From contig JAUCBN010000055.1 of the NCBI GenBank assembly GCA_035048815.1, positions 10,832,501 through 10,896,500 of the forward strand: a stretch of 64,000 nt of DNA, written 5' to 3'. This DNA comes from Abelmoschus esculentus. Its lineage: Eukaryota; Streptophyta; Magnoliopsida; Malvales; Malvaceae. Under the pieces are notes generated by a model. That model saw only the letters and a list, made by a program, of their open reading frames with translations. It was not told the origin of the DNA and searched no databases. Positions 23,824 to 35,750 of the stretch are shown here, one piece after another; the first letter of the stretch is position 1; each line of letters begins with the position of its first letter. The position numbers and the translations under genes are program-made.

Positions 23824-24768
23824 AACTTACATATTCAGACACCGATACAAACAACTCTATCGACGAATAACTTGCTCCGGTTTTTCTCGATTTCAAAATC
23901 CGCAACCGAAGTTTCAGAATTCAATCACACATTGATAAATGCAGACAACATTGATCTGCATAATTTCAGACAATCATCAATATATATCTTAAAAACATTG
24001 AAGAACAAGACATGAAATCTTGAATAACATTAAAGAAATTCAGACACCAATCAATTTGTAACCTCAAAACATGGAAAATAAAAGACAAATTATGCATTGT
24101 GAATCTTTTACATGCATTAAAATAGAAACAAAATTAAGGGTAATTCTAGAAATTTCATAATTTTGAGGGAAAAATATGATTTTTTTTTTCAAACATTACC
24201 TTAAAAACATCAAACATGTATAAACACCAATTATTAAGAAAAAAACACCAATTATTAAGAAAAAAACACCCAACATAGATTTTCTTCTTACACACATACC
24301 TTATGAAACAATGTCGAATTTCGAATGATCTTTTCGGTCACAAACATGTCTATATAAACTCGAAAGACCTGTTGGTTCGAATGATTAAATAAACAAAAGA
24401 ATCAAATGATCACCCAAGAAAGAAAAGGTTAAGAATGTTTAAGACAACATAACATAACAAAACAAGAAAGAAATAAAGGTTGTAAGAATGGTTGAAAGGT
24501 AGACTTGGAGAGAGATTTGACAAGGAAAAGAATTAACAAAACAAAATTTGAGTTTTGGAAACCACCAAGATAAGGTGGCTTTTCTTTCTGTGTATCTGTG
24601 GGGGGTTTTGGTTGGATTTTTTTTTATTTTTTTTTTCTGTTTTTTATTTTCTAATTCATTGGTTAAAAGGGTTAGCAATGAACAAACCAATATTTTAGGC
24701 AACTTTTACTCATCTCTATTTCCACTATTTTTAGCAAACAAAGGCAAACTATTATTTTTCTCCGAATT
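23824..24768. other. PP2C upstream region
   Basis: This is likely the 5'UTR, perhaps with an intron, and promoter of the PP2C gene. On the minus strand it carries pyrimidine-rich runs near 24440-24530. A 20-base unit (AACACCAATTATTAAGAAAA) is repeated directly at about 24221-24265. I see no other gene. Confidence 0.45.
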
Positions 24769-25021
24769 CGAGTATTATATTATGGGTAAGTCCCACCTCG
24801 TGTCTACGAGACTAACCACTATCTCATCATTTTTTTCATGTCATATATTTTTTTAAGTAAATCTTTACTTGAAAAAATTATTTTTAAAATAAATTAATAG
24901 TAAATATGAGTGAAGATTCACTTGAAAAAATATATGACATGAAAAAACGATGAGATTGATAATTTTTAGTGGTTGGTCTCATGGATGGCGTGGTAAGACT
25001 TACCCATGATATAATTTTTTC
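24769..25021. mobile_element. 253-bp Mutator-like MITE with 9-bp target-site duplication
   Basis: The two ends are long imperfect inverted repeats: the left reads TATTATGGGTAAGTCCCACC and the right, inverted, ATATCATGGGTAAGTCTTACC. Pairing continues through ACCAACCACT, ATCTCATC and TTCATGTCATATATTTTTT for about 90 bases per arm. The element is flanked by the exact 9-base repeat CTCCGAATT (24760-24768 and 25022-25030). A 9-bp duplication with long terminal inverted repeats is characteristic of Mutator-like elements. There is no coding capacity. Confidence 0.82.
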
Positions 25022-25428
25022 CTCCGAATTACTTTTTATTTCTTCCTCTCTCTCTTTTAATTTCAGGGTTTGGTGCATCCAATTGAATGTGATATGTGTC
25101 TTATTTTGTTGATTTTTGTAGAACTACCGGTGTACTCTTAATTTAATTAATCTAGATCAAATACTATAGGGGTTCATCGTAAATCGATTCTCCCAAATCT
25201 AATTTGCTTGATATATGAACATGTGGTTGATCTTTATTTTTTGTTACTCTCTAGGTTTCATAGGGTTTTGTCCTGACTAATTCGGATTAACCTGCATCGT
25301 ACACCTGATTTTGATGTATCAATTTGCCAATAGAAATTTTCTGCATATATAAGACCTTAAACTTGAGACTTACTTAAACTATATCAACTATTAAAATGTG
25401 TTTACCACTTAGATCAAACCTGTTAATT

Positions 25429-25534
25429 AATTGTTAATCCAACTTGAAGATCATCAATTTGAAAATAAAACCCAAATCATTAATTGTTAATCCAACTTGG
25501 AGATCATCTAATGAAAATAAAAACCCAAATCATC
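25429..25534. repeat. 53-bp tandem duplication
   Basis: AATTGTTAATCCAACTTG, then GATCATC and AAATAAAA-CCCAAATCAT, occurs twice in a row at 25429-25481 and 25482-25534, with a few changes. It lies in non-genic DNA between the PP2C promoter side and the coiled-coil gene. Confidence 0.85.
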
Positions 25535-25591
25535 ATATGTCCACCAATATTATAAATATCAATCTTAATTATATTATATAATTTATATTAT

Positions 25592-25796
25592 GATATAAAA
25601 TTAAATTACAATGAAACTCTTAAGCTTTTTTATCATTAAATGAATGAAACAAATAACTCATATTAATTCTTTAATTTTTTTCAAGTGATAATCTTCACTT
25701 AACGGACTATTAATCTGAAATATCCGTTTTACTCATTCAACGATAAAAAAATATCTAAAACTTTATAAATTTTACATTGTGTAACTTAATATATTC
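25592..25796. mobile_element. Palindromic MITE-like element, copy C
   Basis: This copy shares the order of blocks with copies A and B at 19277-19721: ATCATTAAATGAATGAAAC, AACTCATATTAAT, CAAGTGATAATCTTCACTT, ATCCGTTTTACTCATTCAACG and a right end GTGTAACTTAAT. The central CAAGTGATAATCTTCACTT matches the centre of copy B in inverted form. Confidence 0.65.
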
Positions 25797-26538
25797 CTTA
25801 TATCATATATCAAAGATAATGAGATATCTCGTTGAAAATCCATGTTACGTTAAAACACAACCCAAACTGCGAAAGAAAGAAAGACATCAACTATTTTCTT
25901 TTTGTTTAATCATCAATATCCGACACACTGATTTGTTAATTTAAATTAGATTTTGCAAAGGTCTAATACGAAGAAAGTTCTCTCATCCCAATTTTCTTCA
26001 TTCATAAAGCTAAGACTCAAACCCTACCTTGTTTAAAGAATCTAGCGACTCATTCGATTGGACCAACTGGTTGTAACACGAAAACATGATAAATTGTGAG
26101 TACACTAAGTCTAAGAGTCTCACCAATAACAAAGTCAAGAGTCAATTCATTGCTTAAAGATATAATCATCCACATAACTTCCAAACAAGGTCGCAATTAT
26201 TTCGATTTCGATGTCGTTCGTATGACAATCAATCTAACATTTATGCAAATGTAGACTTTGTTAAACCCTATATTTGAATCTAGACAATGCTGACAACAAT
26301 CAAATTCTAAACACATACTAAAAAGGATTCAAATTTCATATGGTTTTATGAGATGAAAACCAACTACATACAATCTGTATGACTATCAATCTATGACAAA
26401 GAATCAAAATGCATACCCCAAGACTTTCGACAACGATAAAGTAACCTCAAGAACACATTCAAAAAGTATAAAAGACTATATGTTTCTATGGACAATATGT
26501 TCAGCCACCGATGAAACCGAAACCAACCTTTCAGCCGA

Positions 26539-29500
26539 TCATTCCAGGAGGAATTCTCGTGCCAAATCAGGACTGCCGAGAAGGTTAAAAGTTTTGTTGT
26601 TGCTTATGGTGTCTTTCAAGATTGTAATTTGGCCTTCCTTTAAAAGTACATCCTCGTCCAATGTTTCTATCTTCTTTTTCAACATGTCAACCTCTGAGTT
26701 TAGCAGCATGTTCTTCTCACTGTACTGCTTCACCTCTTCCCACATTAAATCTCTTTCATCAGAAACCTTAGGTAATATTCCCCTCAAGATTGATAGTTCC
26801 TTCACTGATTCTTGCAAATCGTTCTGAAGACGGCTTATTTTATCGTCTTTCTTTAGTATCTGTTCATACCGAAACCAACTTATTAGCCATATATGTTCTA
26901 TAAGCCTTCAAAAGGGTGTCTACTTGCCTTATTGTGAAGGGTAAGGCAACATTGCAATGGTGACAAGAAATAAGGACTAAAGATAACATATGAGGTTTGA
27001 ACATTAGAATACCGGAAACACAGAAATTGGAGTGTACCACAAACACCGAGCAGCTACATGTATGCACTTAAACCAAACTCTAAGATACCTTGTCCTGTGC
27101 TTGTCACAAGAAATAATTCGTTTCCCTAGCACTTAACTCTTCCGACTGCAGTTTTTCCTATGCTGCTGCATTTTTATTTTTATTTTGACTTCTTTTATAA
27201 CAATTTCATTCATGTGTGCTATTCACATGCAAGATAAGAAGAAAGATTCCATACACACATACGGAAAACATTTAAAGATCACAAGCTACCTGCAGTTCAA
27301 GATCCTTCAATCTGTGGGTGAGGCAGGAAATGTTGTCCATTGCATTTTGTACTTCATATCTAAGGATGTCGTTACCTCTTACAGCTGCTCCCACCTCAGC
27401 TTGCAACCGTTCGACTTCAAGCTCTTTTGAATATAGCTTTTCTCTCAACAAATTTGTCAACAATGTTTCTGATTTAAGCTCTGTTCTTAGAACCTCCTAA
27501 AAGTGTACAGTGTCACAAAAGCAGTGAGTATGAACTTGAAGAGAAAGAACAAGTTAATGGATTAACATACTTGAAAAGGTAATGAGCAATGAAAAATGAT
27601 TCAATTTATATTAGCTTCAACTGTAGATTCAGCAAAAATTTACCTCAGAAGATTGATTGTCTGGTTTCAGAGATTCCGAGTGAACTTCTGAAGCAACTGT
27701 TGTGGATTTTTCCTGCAGCAAAGTGGATATTGTCTGCAAACTCCTTGTTAGGCTTTCAATTCCACGTTTAAAGCATTGCACCTTTAAGTCGGATTCAACA
27801 ATGAATTGACCATCTAGACCCTGCTGAATTTCTTGAAGCTGACTAGCTTTTCCTTTGATGAACTCGATTAACTTGGAAGACAAGTGGGTGCTCTCATTAA
27901 GCATAGACAGTCCTTGGTCCTGCAAACAACTTACACGGTTCCGCATTTCCTTGTCAAGCTTGAAGGTTACGGCTCCAACGTCTTTTCGATTACCTTTTAA
28001 ACGGTTCAGTAAATCAATATTCTCATGTCGAAGAGAATCAACTTCATGCCTGCACGACTCCACTTCCCTTCTTAATGCCAATTCTACTCCAATCAGCCTC
28101 ATTTGCTCCATTTGCAAAATTTTCACCCGATTTTCATTCTTTTCCATGGAATACTGCTCCAACTTCTGACTATATCCTTCTCGCAACCCTTCAATTGTTT
28201 TCTCTTGTTCACTGCACGTTCGAAATAATCTGGCAATGGACTTCTGCAACTCCTTGCACTCCTTATCTTTCTCTTCAAAATTTCTTCTAATGCAATCAGT
28301 ATCTTCTGTTGCCGCTTGATGCTTCTCTTGCAGTTGGGAGAGATTTTGCCTTAGATCTTCATTCTCATGATTCAATGTTTCGACACTTCTAATCAACTCT
28401 TTAAGTTGTTCTGTGGAATAAGTCATCATGCTTCTGTTTTCAATTTCCTTTTCATTCAAGGAAGATACCTCTCTCTGAAGAGAAACATTTTGCTCCGCAA
28501 GCTCTCTAACTCGTTCGCGAAGCCTTTGTTCTTCTATCCTATACTTCTCAAGCTTAGACGACCAATCGCTTGACCTTCTATCTAACTCCTTTTCCAATCC
28601 CAACTGTATCTCGTGTTTCTCCGTCTCTAGTTTTTTTGTCTGCGACTCCAATTCTGTCCTTGCCATTCTCATTTCTTCCCTAGCACGATCTCTCTCTGCA
28701 ATTCTAGACTGTAGAAGTTCCGAAACCTCAATTGCCAGGTTTATTTTGTCCTCTGAAAGGCGTCTAATGGTCTCAACGAGAGACGAAACATTAAACCCAA
28801 TGTTACGAAGAAAGCTTTCCTGCTCGAGAGCTTCAGAAAGAAGCAAGACTCTCTCCTCAGCTTCTTTAGATCTTCTTTGTAACTCCACATCTGTATCCTC
28901 TTCTGTTTCAGAAGAGTTCAAACCAATAGAACTTCCTGCAAAGAAACAATGTGGCTTCTCCAAGCCAGAGAAATCCTCATGACATCCAATATCGTTTTCA
29001 TAAGGATTGTCCATTGCACAACCATTTTGGGCCAACATATCCAATTTGGACTCCGGGCATCTATTCACATACCCACCATATACATCTTCAGTGGTGATCG
29101 GAATATGAAGATTGAAATCCTTAGAACTTGATCTCGGGACATGAGTTTGTGAAAGCCTCTCAATCACATTCTTTGCAATCGTCTGAGGCGAGTCATGCCC
29201 GAATTCATTTTCCACCCTGTCTCTAGATGAGAACTGAAGACGTGTGCCTTTAGCTTCCCTAAATGAATGAAATTTCTTTTTCTCTTTGGTACTATCTGTT
29301 GGAGATGGAGGAGCTGAATATTGAACTCGTGGAGGAAGCCTCCCACCGCCCTTTCCGAGCTTATTTATTTTAGAACTGTTGTTGGATTTACTGCTTTCCT
29401 GCAACTGTTCTCCATCAATATAGCGGTCCACAACTTTACTTGACACATTGCTAGAGCAAGAGGAAGAGCTTCCTGATGAATCATGGCGTATCCTTGAAGA

Positions 29501-30074
29501 ACTAGAAGGACAGTGCCTCTCAAAACCATTAGCTGCAGCTTCACATTGTTTAGCCTTAGATTTTTTCTCGGGAGTAAGAGTTCTTCTCCTGGAATAAACC
29601 ACAAGAACAAGGGTGGACCTTTAGATTTATACAAGTAAAAAATGAGATCCAATCAATCATTTTTATATTGATTAACCTAACAAACACATCAAATGCAGAA
29701 ATTCCTTACCTAGATGATTGATCATACTGTTGACTGGGAGTAATATTAGGAGACCTATTTTGATCATTTGAGGAAGGAAATTCTTCTTGTCCCAGACCAT
29801 CAACAAGAAAGGCTGCTGATGACAAAGAAAGACTCCTTCGAAGGCCTGGCTGGCTGTTACTAAAGCTAGGGCTGTCGGGTATTTGCTTTCCAGATTTTCC
29901 AAAGAAACGTTTAGGACTGAGAAAACTGTATTCAGCCTTATCACCAAGTTGATCATTGAACACACTTTCCGATGTGTTTTCCCAGAAAAGTTGCTTGTCT
30001 GCTGATGGTGAAGGAACAACGGCGTTGGTGTTACCACTGCTTGAGGAAGATTTGAAGAAAAACAGCTTCTTCAT
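26539..30074 (-). CDS. Long coiled-coil protein, plant-specific
   Basis: Four coding exons, 30074-29710, 29588-27644, 27496-27290 and 26859-26539, encode 945 aa. The N-terminus MKKLFFFKSSSSSGN is followed by about 230 Ser-rich, probably disordered residues (LSPKRFFGKSGKQ, QPGLRRSLSLSSAAF, LPPRVQYSAPPSP). From about residue 250 almost to the end the protein is predicted coiled coil, rich in Glu, Lys, Leu, Arg and Gln, with heptad-like runs such as ELESQTKKLETEKHEIQLGLE. It ends near LLGSPDLAREFLLE. No catalytic motif is visible. It resembles the plant proteins At2g39300 and At3g55060, annotated as coiled-coil or centromere-protein-E-like. That name reflects coiled-coil similarity and not a shown kinetochore role. 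A scaffold or cytoskeleton-linked role is a guess. The start fits the conserved MKKLFFF N-terminus. Confidence 0.9.
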
Positions 30075-30076
30075 CT

Positions 30077-31760
30077 CTATATATCATCAACAAGAACAAG
30101 TTTTATCTCACAAAAAACTCTGATACGAAATCCAAGTCCTTTTATAACAACCTTTGAACGAATAGGGTCTCAAAGAACCTGGAGACATAATACAAAAACC
30201 ATAAAAGTTATAAAAAAAGGGAAAAAGGACATCAAAATCACTAGAGAATGTGGGGACAATATACAAAGCAAATACCAGAGAAATAAATCTTGGTTAAGAA
30301 AACAAGTGCACACAATACAACTTATATGAAGTTCAGAATCGGAATTTATACATCAGATAGGAAAAAAAGCATATGCAACATTGAGATACCAATCATGAAA
30401 TCAAAAGGTATCTGATGCAGAGAAAGCATATGCAACATTGAGATACCAATCATGAAATAAAAAGGCATCTGATACAGAGAAATATGCACTGGTTTATGAT
30501 TCATTTTGTTGGAAAAGCGAGGAAGACAGCAATATAAATAGATAAAATGTTGAAACAAGGATTATGTTACCCGAACTCATTTCGGACATGAGAATAAAGC
30601 ATGATACTCTAAATATATGAAAAACTTAAGCATACATGTATCTTGGACTATCCAGTGTGCCTTCAAATCCAGATAATAGAACATATATATGCAAATTAAA
30701 AGAACCAAAATAGAAATTACAAAGCAAAAGTCAGTAATTAAGATTCACAGGCAACACAGAAAAAGAAAGGAAGAAGAACCTGCAAACAGTTACAATAACT
30801 TTAAGAAAAGAGCAAGGGTTTTAGAAATCAAACAGTTGATATACATTCATATATACTAACATGTACAGATTAACTAGTAAATAACTTTATTTTTATATTT
30901 CCTGCAACTTTCACTTGCTAAAAGTTTTCTCCCCCTTTTTTTTAACATTAAACAAACAAGCAATATTTTTATAAAACAGATATGTCAGAGCTGAGTTTGA
31001 GATTCAATCTAAAATTATCTAATTCACCACACCACCAACCCCATCAAGGCAAAGTTACCAAAAGGACCAAAATACCCAACTCACCATTTCCAAGTCCTTA
31101 AAAACCCTCCCCCAAAACCCTTTTAAAAGGGATAACGAAATGAAATTAACTTCATAAAATTCTGATAAAAATAGAAGAAAATTGAGACAGTTCACCAAAT
31201 CAATTTTATATTCGATTATGGATGAAGTGAAAAATAAAGAGAGTAAATACCAAGTATAAAAGAATAAAATAGAAAGCAATCTGTTGGGAATTGACTTACA
31301 AGAGAATCAGAAGAAAAAGATTTAAACTTAAGAAACAGATCATGAGAAAAACAATCAGTCAGTTTAACTTTCTCAGCAACCAAACATGACCCATGTGGGA
31401 GAAAAATCCCCAACTCAGCTTCCTCTTCAAACGGTCAAATGCCAGCGCATAGAAAATTTAAACTAAAAGCAATAAAATAAATTCACAAATTTAACGCCAA
31501 AAACTAACCTTAAAACATCCAAAAAGAAGAAAAGATTAAATCTTTGTATTTAATTACTTGCCATTAAATGAGTTATACGGTATTTGTTTTATTCAAAATT
31601 CGAAAATTGAGAAAAGAAGAACAAAATCCCCCGGAATTTAAGGGTTTTAAACAGAATTACCAAAAGAAAAAGTGAAAGTGCCAAAGCAAGAGAATGAAAG
31701 AAGGCGCAGTCACCGGCGTTAACGATCGGCATTAAAGAACGGACGGAATTCAGGACTTAC
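30077..31760 (-). other. Probable 5'UTR intron of the coiled-coil gene
   Basis: On the minus strand a 5' leader ending ...CGTCTTCCGTCGCCG meets a strong GTAAGT donor at 31760. An acceptor-like GATATATAG lies two bases before the ATG at 30074. The 1.7 kb between is AT-rich with no conserved exon. It includes a 57-bp tandem duplication at 30368-30481. Leader introns of this size are common in plants and can raise expression. Confidence 0.55.
30368..30481. repeat. 57-bp tandem duplication in the leader intron
   Basis: AGCATATGCAACATTGAGAT, then ACCAATCATGAAAT-AAAAGG-ATCTGAT-CAGAGAA, occurs twice in direct succession (30368-30424 and 30425-30481) with about three differences. Confidence 0.88.
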
Positions 31761-31899
31761 CGGCGACGGAAGACGTCGGCCGTTCAGAATCTTAGAGAGA
31801 AAAATAATGAGAAGGAAATTAAGAGAAGCAGCCAATAGCAGAGAACAAAGAGAACGTCTCTTTTTCTCTTAGGGTGGGAAATACGGGAAAAGATTGAGG

Positions 31900-33558
31900 G
31901 TAATTTAGTCATTGTATGGACTTTTTGAATTCTCTTTCGTTAAGGAGCGGATTGCGGGTGCGGGGTTTTGATTGTGTGGAGCCGAGTGTAGGGAAAATTC
32001 ATTTGGGTCCCACAGTGGACGCTGATGCTGGAGCGTTGATTAGCAACTTTTGACCGTTATTGTTAAATCTAAAGCTCGTACTAATTACCTAAAAATATGG
32101 GTAAAATACAACAAATAGTCATTAAACTAATGGAAAATATATTTTTGACAACTAAACTTATCAGATTGTTACAAAAGGGTCATTACATGTTATAAAATAA
32201 TGATACTTTAATAAGTTTTAAGGATTATTTTATAATAGTTTGATAAATTTTAATAATTATTTTTTAATTTTAAAATTTCAGTACCTAATTTTTTATTTAA
32301 TTCTATTATTTATTTGTGTACTTTATTCAAAAAATAATGATTAAATATAAACGGATTAAAAATTCAATAAATTAAGTTACACCCATATTTTATTAAGACT
32401 TAATATTAAAAATAAGTACTTAAATTATTTTTTTTCTTTAGAGTATTTAATTTTTTTTATTTTTTAAACGTTTAAATTATAATCTTTTAATCAAAATAGT
32501 TGCACATCAGTGAAATAAATAACAATAATAATAGCTTAAGAACTTAGAAGGAATAAAAATTTAAGCATTTAAAAGAGAAAAACGAGATAATTTAGATATT
32601 TATTTTGATATTAATTTTTTATTAAATATATATTTAAGTACTATTTAAATATTTAAATTTTAATATTGTAAATAAAATATATTAAAAAAATATAATCAAC
32701 CTAAATATATCTTTATAACAATTAATTAATAGATTAAATACCGATAATTATATTTTAAAAACATAACATTTATATCAAAATCTATTTAAATTGTCCTTTT
32801 TCATATATAAAGAAAATTTCCGAAACTTACAACGGAATACTTCCAAAGAACAATTCTTGCAAGCTAATAAAAAAACATTACCCGGCAAATCAATGCATTA
32901 AAAAGGGATTAAATATATAATCTCCATTAAAAAATCAAATTTATTATCCCTATATTTTGTGTACTTTTTATCATACATAATTATTTTATTATTTTTAGTA
33001 GTTATTTTTTAATAAATAAATATTTTTTATTTTAATTATTTTAAATTTAAATCATAAATTATACACTCTAAACTTTTAATTTTAAACTACAAACTTTCAA
33101 TTCATGACATAATTTTAAATTTTGGATAAAACTCCTACCTCTTAAAATTAACAAATTTATATTAATTTTAATTATTTTTATGTAATTTATATATTGAAAT
33201 ACTTGTTTTAATATTGTAATGCATAAATACATAAAAGGTTTAGATTACGGGTGATAATAAGTCGAGCTCGAACATAGGCATGCTCGTACCAGATCGACTC
33301 AGAAATAATATTATTGAGTTATGCTCAGACTTAAGGATCGTCGAGCTTGAAATTTTAGGCACAAGTAGATTATTTAGACTCAACTCTCGACTCGACTCAA
33401 AATGGATAATTTGTTATATTTTTTATAAAAGATATGATCTCGTTAAAAACCCTTTCATAACCAACCCTGAAACGAAATTTAATATTAAAAATATCCAAAA
33501 ATTAGATTAATTTGAATAACTACAAAAATATTCTTACGATACACACATAAATATATTA
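31900..33558. other. AT-rich spacer between divergent genes
   Basis: This is the left part of a 5.5-kb spacer between two genes transcribed away from each other. It holds AT-rich DNA without gene structure. A short fragment near 33250-33410 (AAGTCGAGCTCGAACATAGG, GACTCAACTCTCGACTCGACTC) looks like a remnant of a dispersed repeat. Confidence 0.5.
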
Positions 33559-33804
33559 CTCCTTCTGTCTCACTTTATTTGACCAATATTGACCTTTTTT
33601 GATCAATTTTTTCAACTTTGACTCATTATAACTTTAAATCTATTATTGATAAAAATATAAAAATATATTTTAGAAACATCTAATCAAGTAGTTTAAAAAT
33701 ATATATTTTATAAAATTTAATAAATTAAAATATTTAAAATAATTATAATCAAAATTTTAAAATTTTAACTTTAAAAAGTAACTTCTTAAATGGGACAATG
33801 GGAA
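33559..33804. mobile_element. Stowaway-like MITE, 246 bp
   Basis: The left end CTCCTTCTGTCTCACTTTAT and the inverted right end TTCCCATTGTCCCATTTAAG resemble the CTCCCTCCGTCCCA ends of Stowaway (Tc1/mariner) MITEs. A TA flanks both sides (33557-33558 and 33805-33806), which is the mariner target duplication. The interior is AT-rich and non-coding. Confidence 0.75.
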
Positions 33805-33806
33805 TA

Positions 33807-35202
33807 TAAATTTATTGACGCTATAGCCTGATAATATAATGTTACTGTTTAAAATCAGAATCATCTAGCATCATCTTTAAATATTATTATATCCATTAAT
33901 TGCGTATCACCCGTATTAAAGAGACTGTTAAAAGTCGAAATCTTTTATTTATTTATTTTAACTTTTATTGTTTATAGTCGGATGTTATTTTTTATTTTTA
34001 TTTAAATATTAATTTTACTGTTAAAATTTGAAATCAATTGATATCATCTTTAAAACTCTATAAAAAGTATAATATATTGAGAAATAAATCGGTGAATGTG
34101 ATATTGCGAGGAAAAAATGAAAAAACAATATTTATGTCTTTTTACCGTTTTGTACTAATTTTACCGCAAATGTTGACCAATAACATGCGGGGCAATTTGA
34201 CAAAAATATCATTGAAAAAAATATATTTTTTAATATATTGATTTCTAAAAATTATTTATTATTTTATTAATATTTTTACAGTAATTTTAAAGACGGATTC
34301 AATTGAATCCGTCTATAAACAATAAATTAAAAATAATAATAAAATAATTAAAGAAATTGAAATAGTGCAATAGTGCCTGCTGACTAAAATCGGTTTTAGT
34401 AATATCCGACTTGTTATAGTGCTATTTTTTTTTAATTATTATTCATAGTCGGATTTTTTTAAATCCAACTTTAAAATCACTATAAAAACTTCAGTAGAAT
34501 AAAAAATAATTTTAAAAAATCAATAAATTAAAAAATATTTTTTTCATCAATATTTTTATCAATTTGCCCATGCGACAATAATGAAGGTCAAAGAAGGATA
34601 AAGATTTAAAAAAAATTAGGACAACACCACGCGAAGGTTAAATAAAATGATTTAATTACTTAATGATTAAAAATAATATAAAAATATTATTAATTTCTTA
34701 ATTAAAACAATTATAGTTTCATGACCAAATTAAGATACAATTAAAATTAAGAAATTAAATATAAAATAAGTATTTAAATTATTTATTTAGATTTATTTTT
34801 AAAATAAAATAGATGTGTAATCACCGAAATTTATCCGGAGAGTTACCATCAATCTTTTTGGTACGATTGGAACACTAAAATTAAGTCTGTAAAATCAAAA
34901 ATAAATCCGAGAATCAGTTACGTGTGAGGAAGGAAACGCACACCATAACGCTCAAAATTAATATCTGTCGGTTACCAAATATTTTATACGATAAAAAATA
35001 TAGATATTTAATTTAAATGTAATTTTTTTTTTTATATTTTTAGTATTCAACGAAACTATAAATATAGATTATTTAATGAAAATATTATAAGATATAGACT
35101 ATAAAACAATAATATACAATACGTAAGGGTAATGTTAAGGAAACAAATCTCATATCTGTAGAAAATCTTTTCTTTCCTTTTTTTTTCCTTTTCCAAATAC
35201 GT
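33807..35202. other. AT-rich spacer with repeated ATAGTCGGAT motifs
   Basis: I see no gene here. Three similar blocks built on TATAG(T/A)CGGATT occur near 33970-33990, 34290-34320 (inverted, containing the palindrome GACGGATTCAATTGAATCCGTC) and 34440-34490. This suggests nested remains of one inverted-repeat family. Confidence 0.45.
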
Positions 35203-35210
35203 ATAAAAGG

Positions 35211-35742
35211 TAGGGGTGTTCATTGTCGGATATCGGATGGGATCCGATCCGATCCAATTTTTTCGGGTTTTCGGATCGGTGATTTAGTGATCCGTATCTG
35301 ATCCGGAAAAAAGCGGATATCCGCATATTCGGATATCGGATACTCGGATCGGATATTCGGATATCCAATTATCTAAAAATATAATTTGATTAAACTAATT
35401 TTTCAAATTTGAAGGTTGTATTTTTAAAACTTTTGGAATTTCTAATATAATAAACAATAAATTACTAAATACAACAAGAATTACATTTACAAAAGTTTTA
35501 ATTTTTAAATTTTTTAAAAAGAACAAGCATTAAATTGTTAAATATAATAAGATTAATATTAATAAAAATTTAAATTTTTGAATTTTCGGATAATCCAAAA
35601 CTTGAAATATTGTGATCCGTATCCGATCCAGAAAACTTAAAATCGGATCGGATATCCGATCCAAAAATAAAAATCAGATCCAATATCCATATTTTCGGAT
35701 CGGATCAATGAATAATCGGATCGGATTTTTTGAACACCTCTA
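35211..35742. mobile_element. hAT-like non-autonomous element, 532 bp, with 8-bp target duplication
   Basis: The left end is TAGGGGTGTTCA and the inverted right end is TAGAGGTGTTCA (11 of 12 bases match). Exact 8-base repeats ATAAAAGG flank it at 35203-35210 and 35743-35750. The subterminal regions are packed with GGATCGGATATCCG-type blocks in both orientations. hAT transposons make 8-bp duplications and often have ends of this kind. There is no transposase coding region, so it would need an outside source. Confidence 0.85.
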
Positions 35743-35750
35743 ATAAAAGG

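Noticed and set aside
27855..29131. Several plus-strand ORFs of 60-104 codons across the coiled-coil gene
   Set aside because: They are antisense to a 1.9-kb exon that is clearly coding and have no protein-like motifs.
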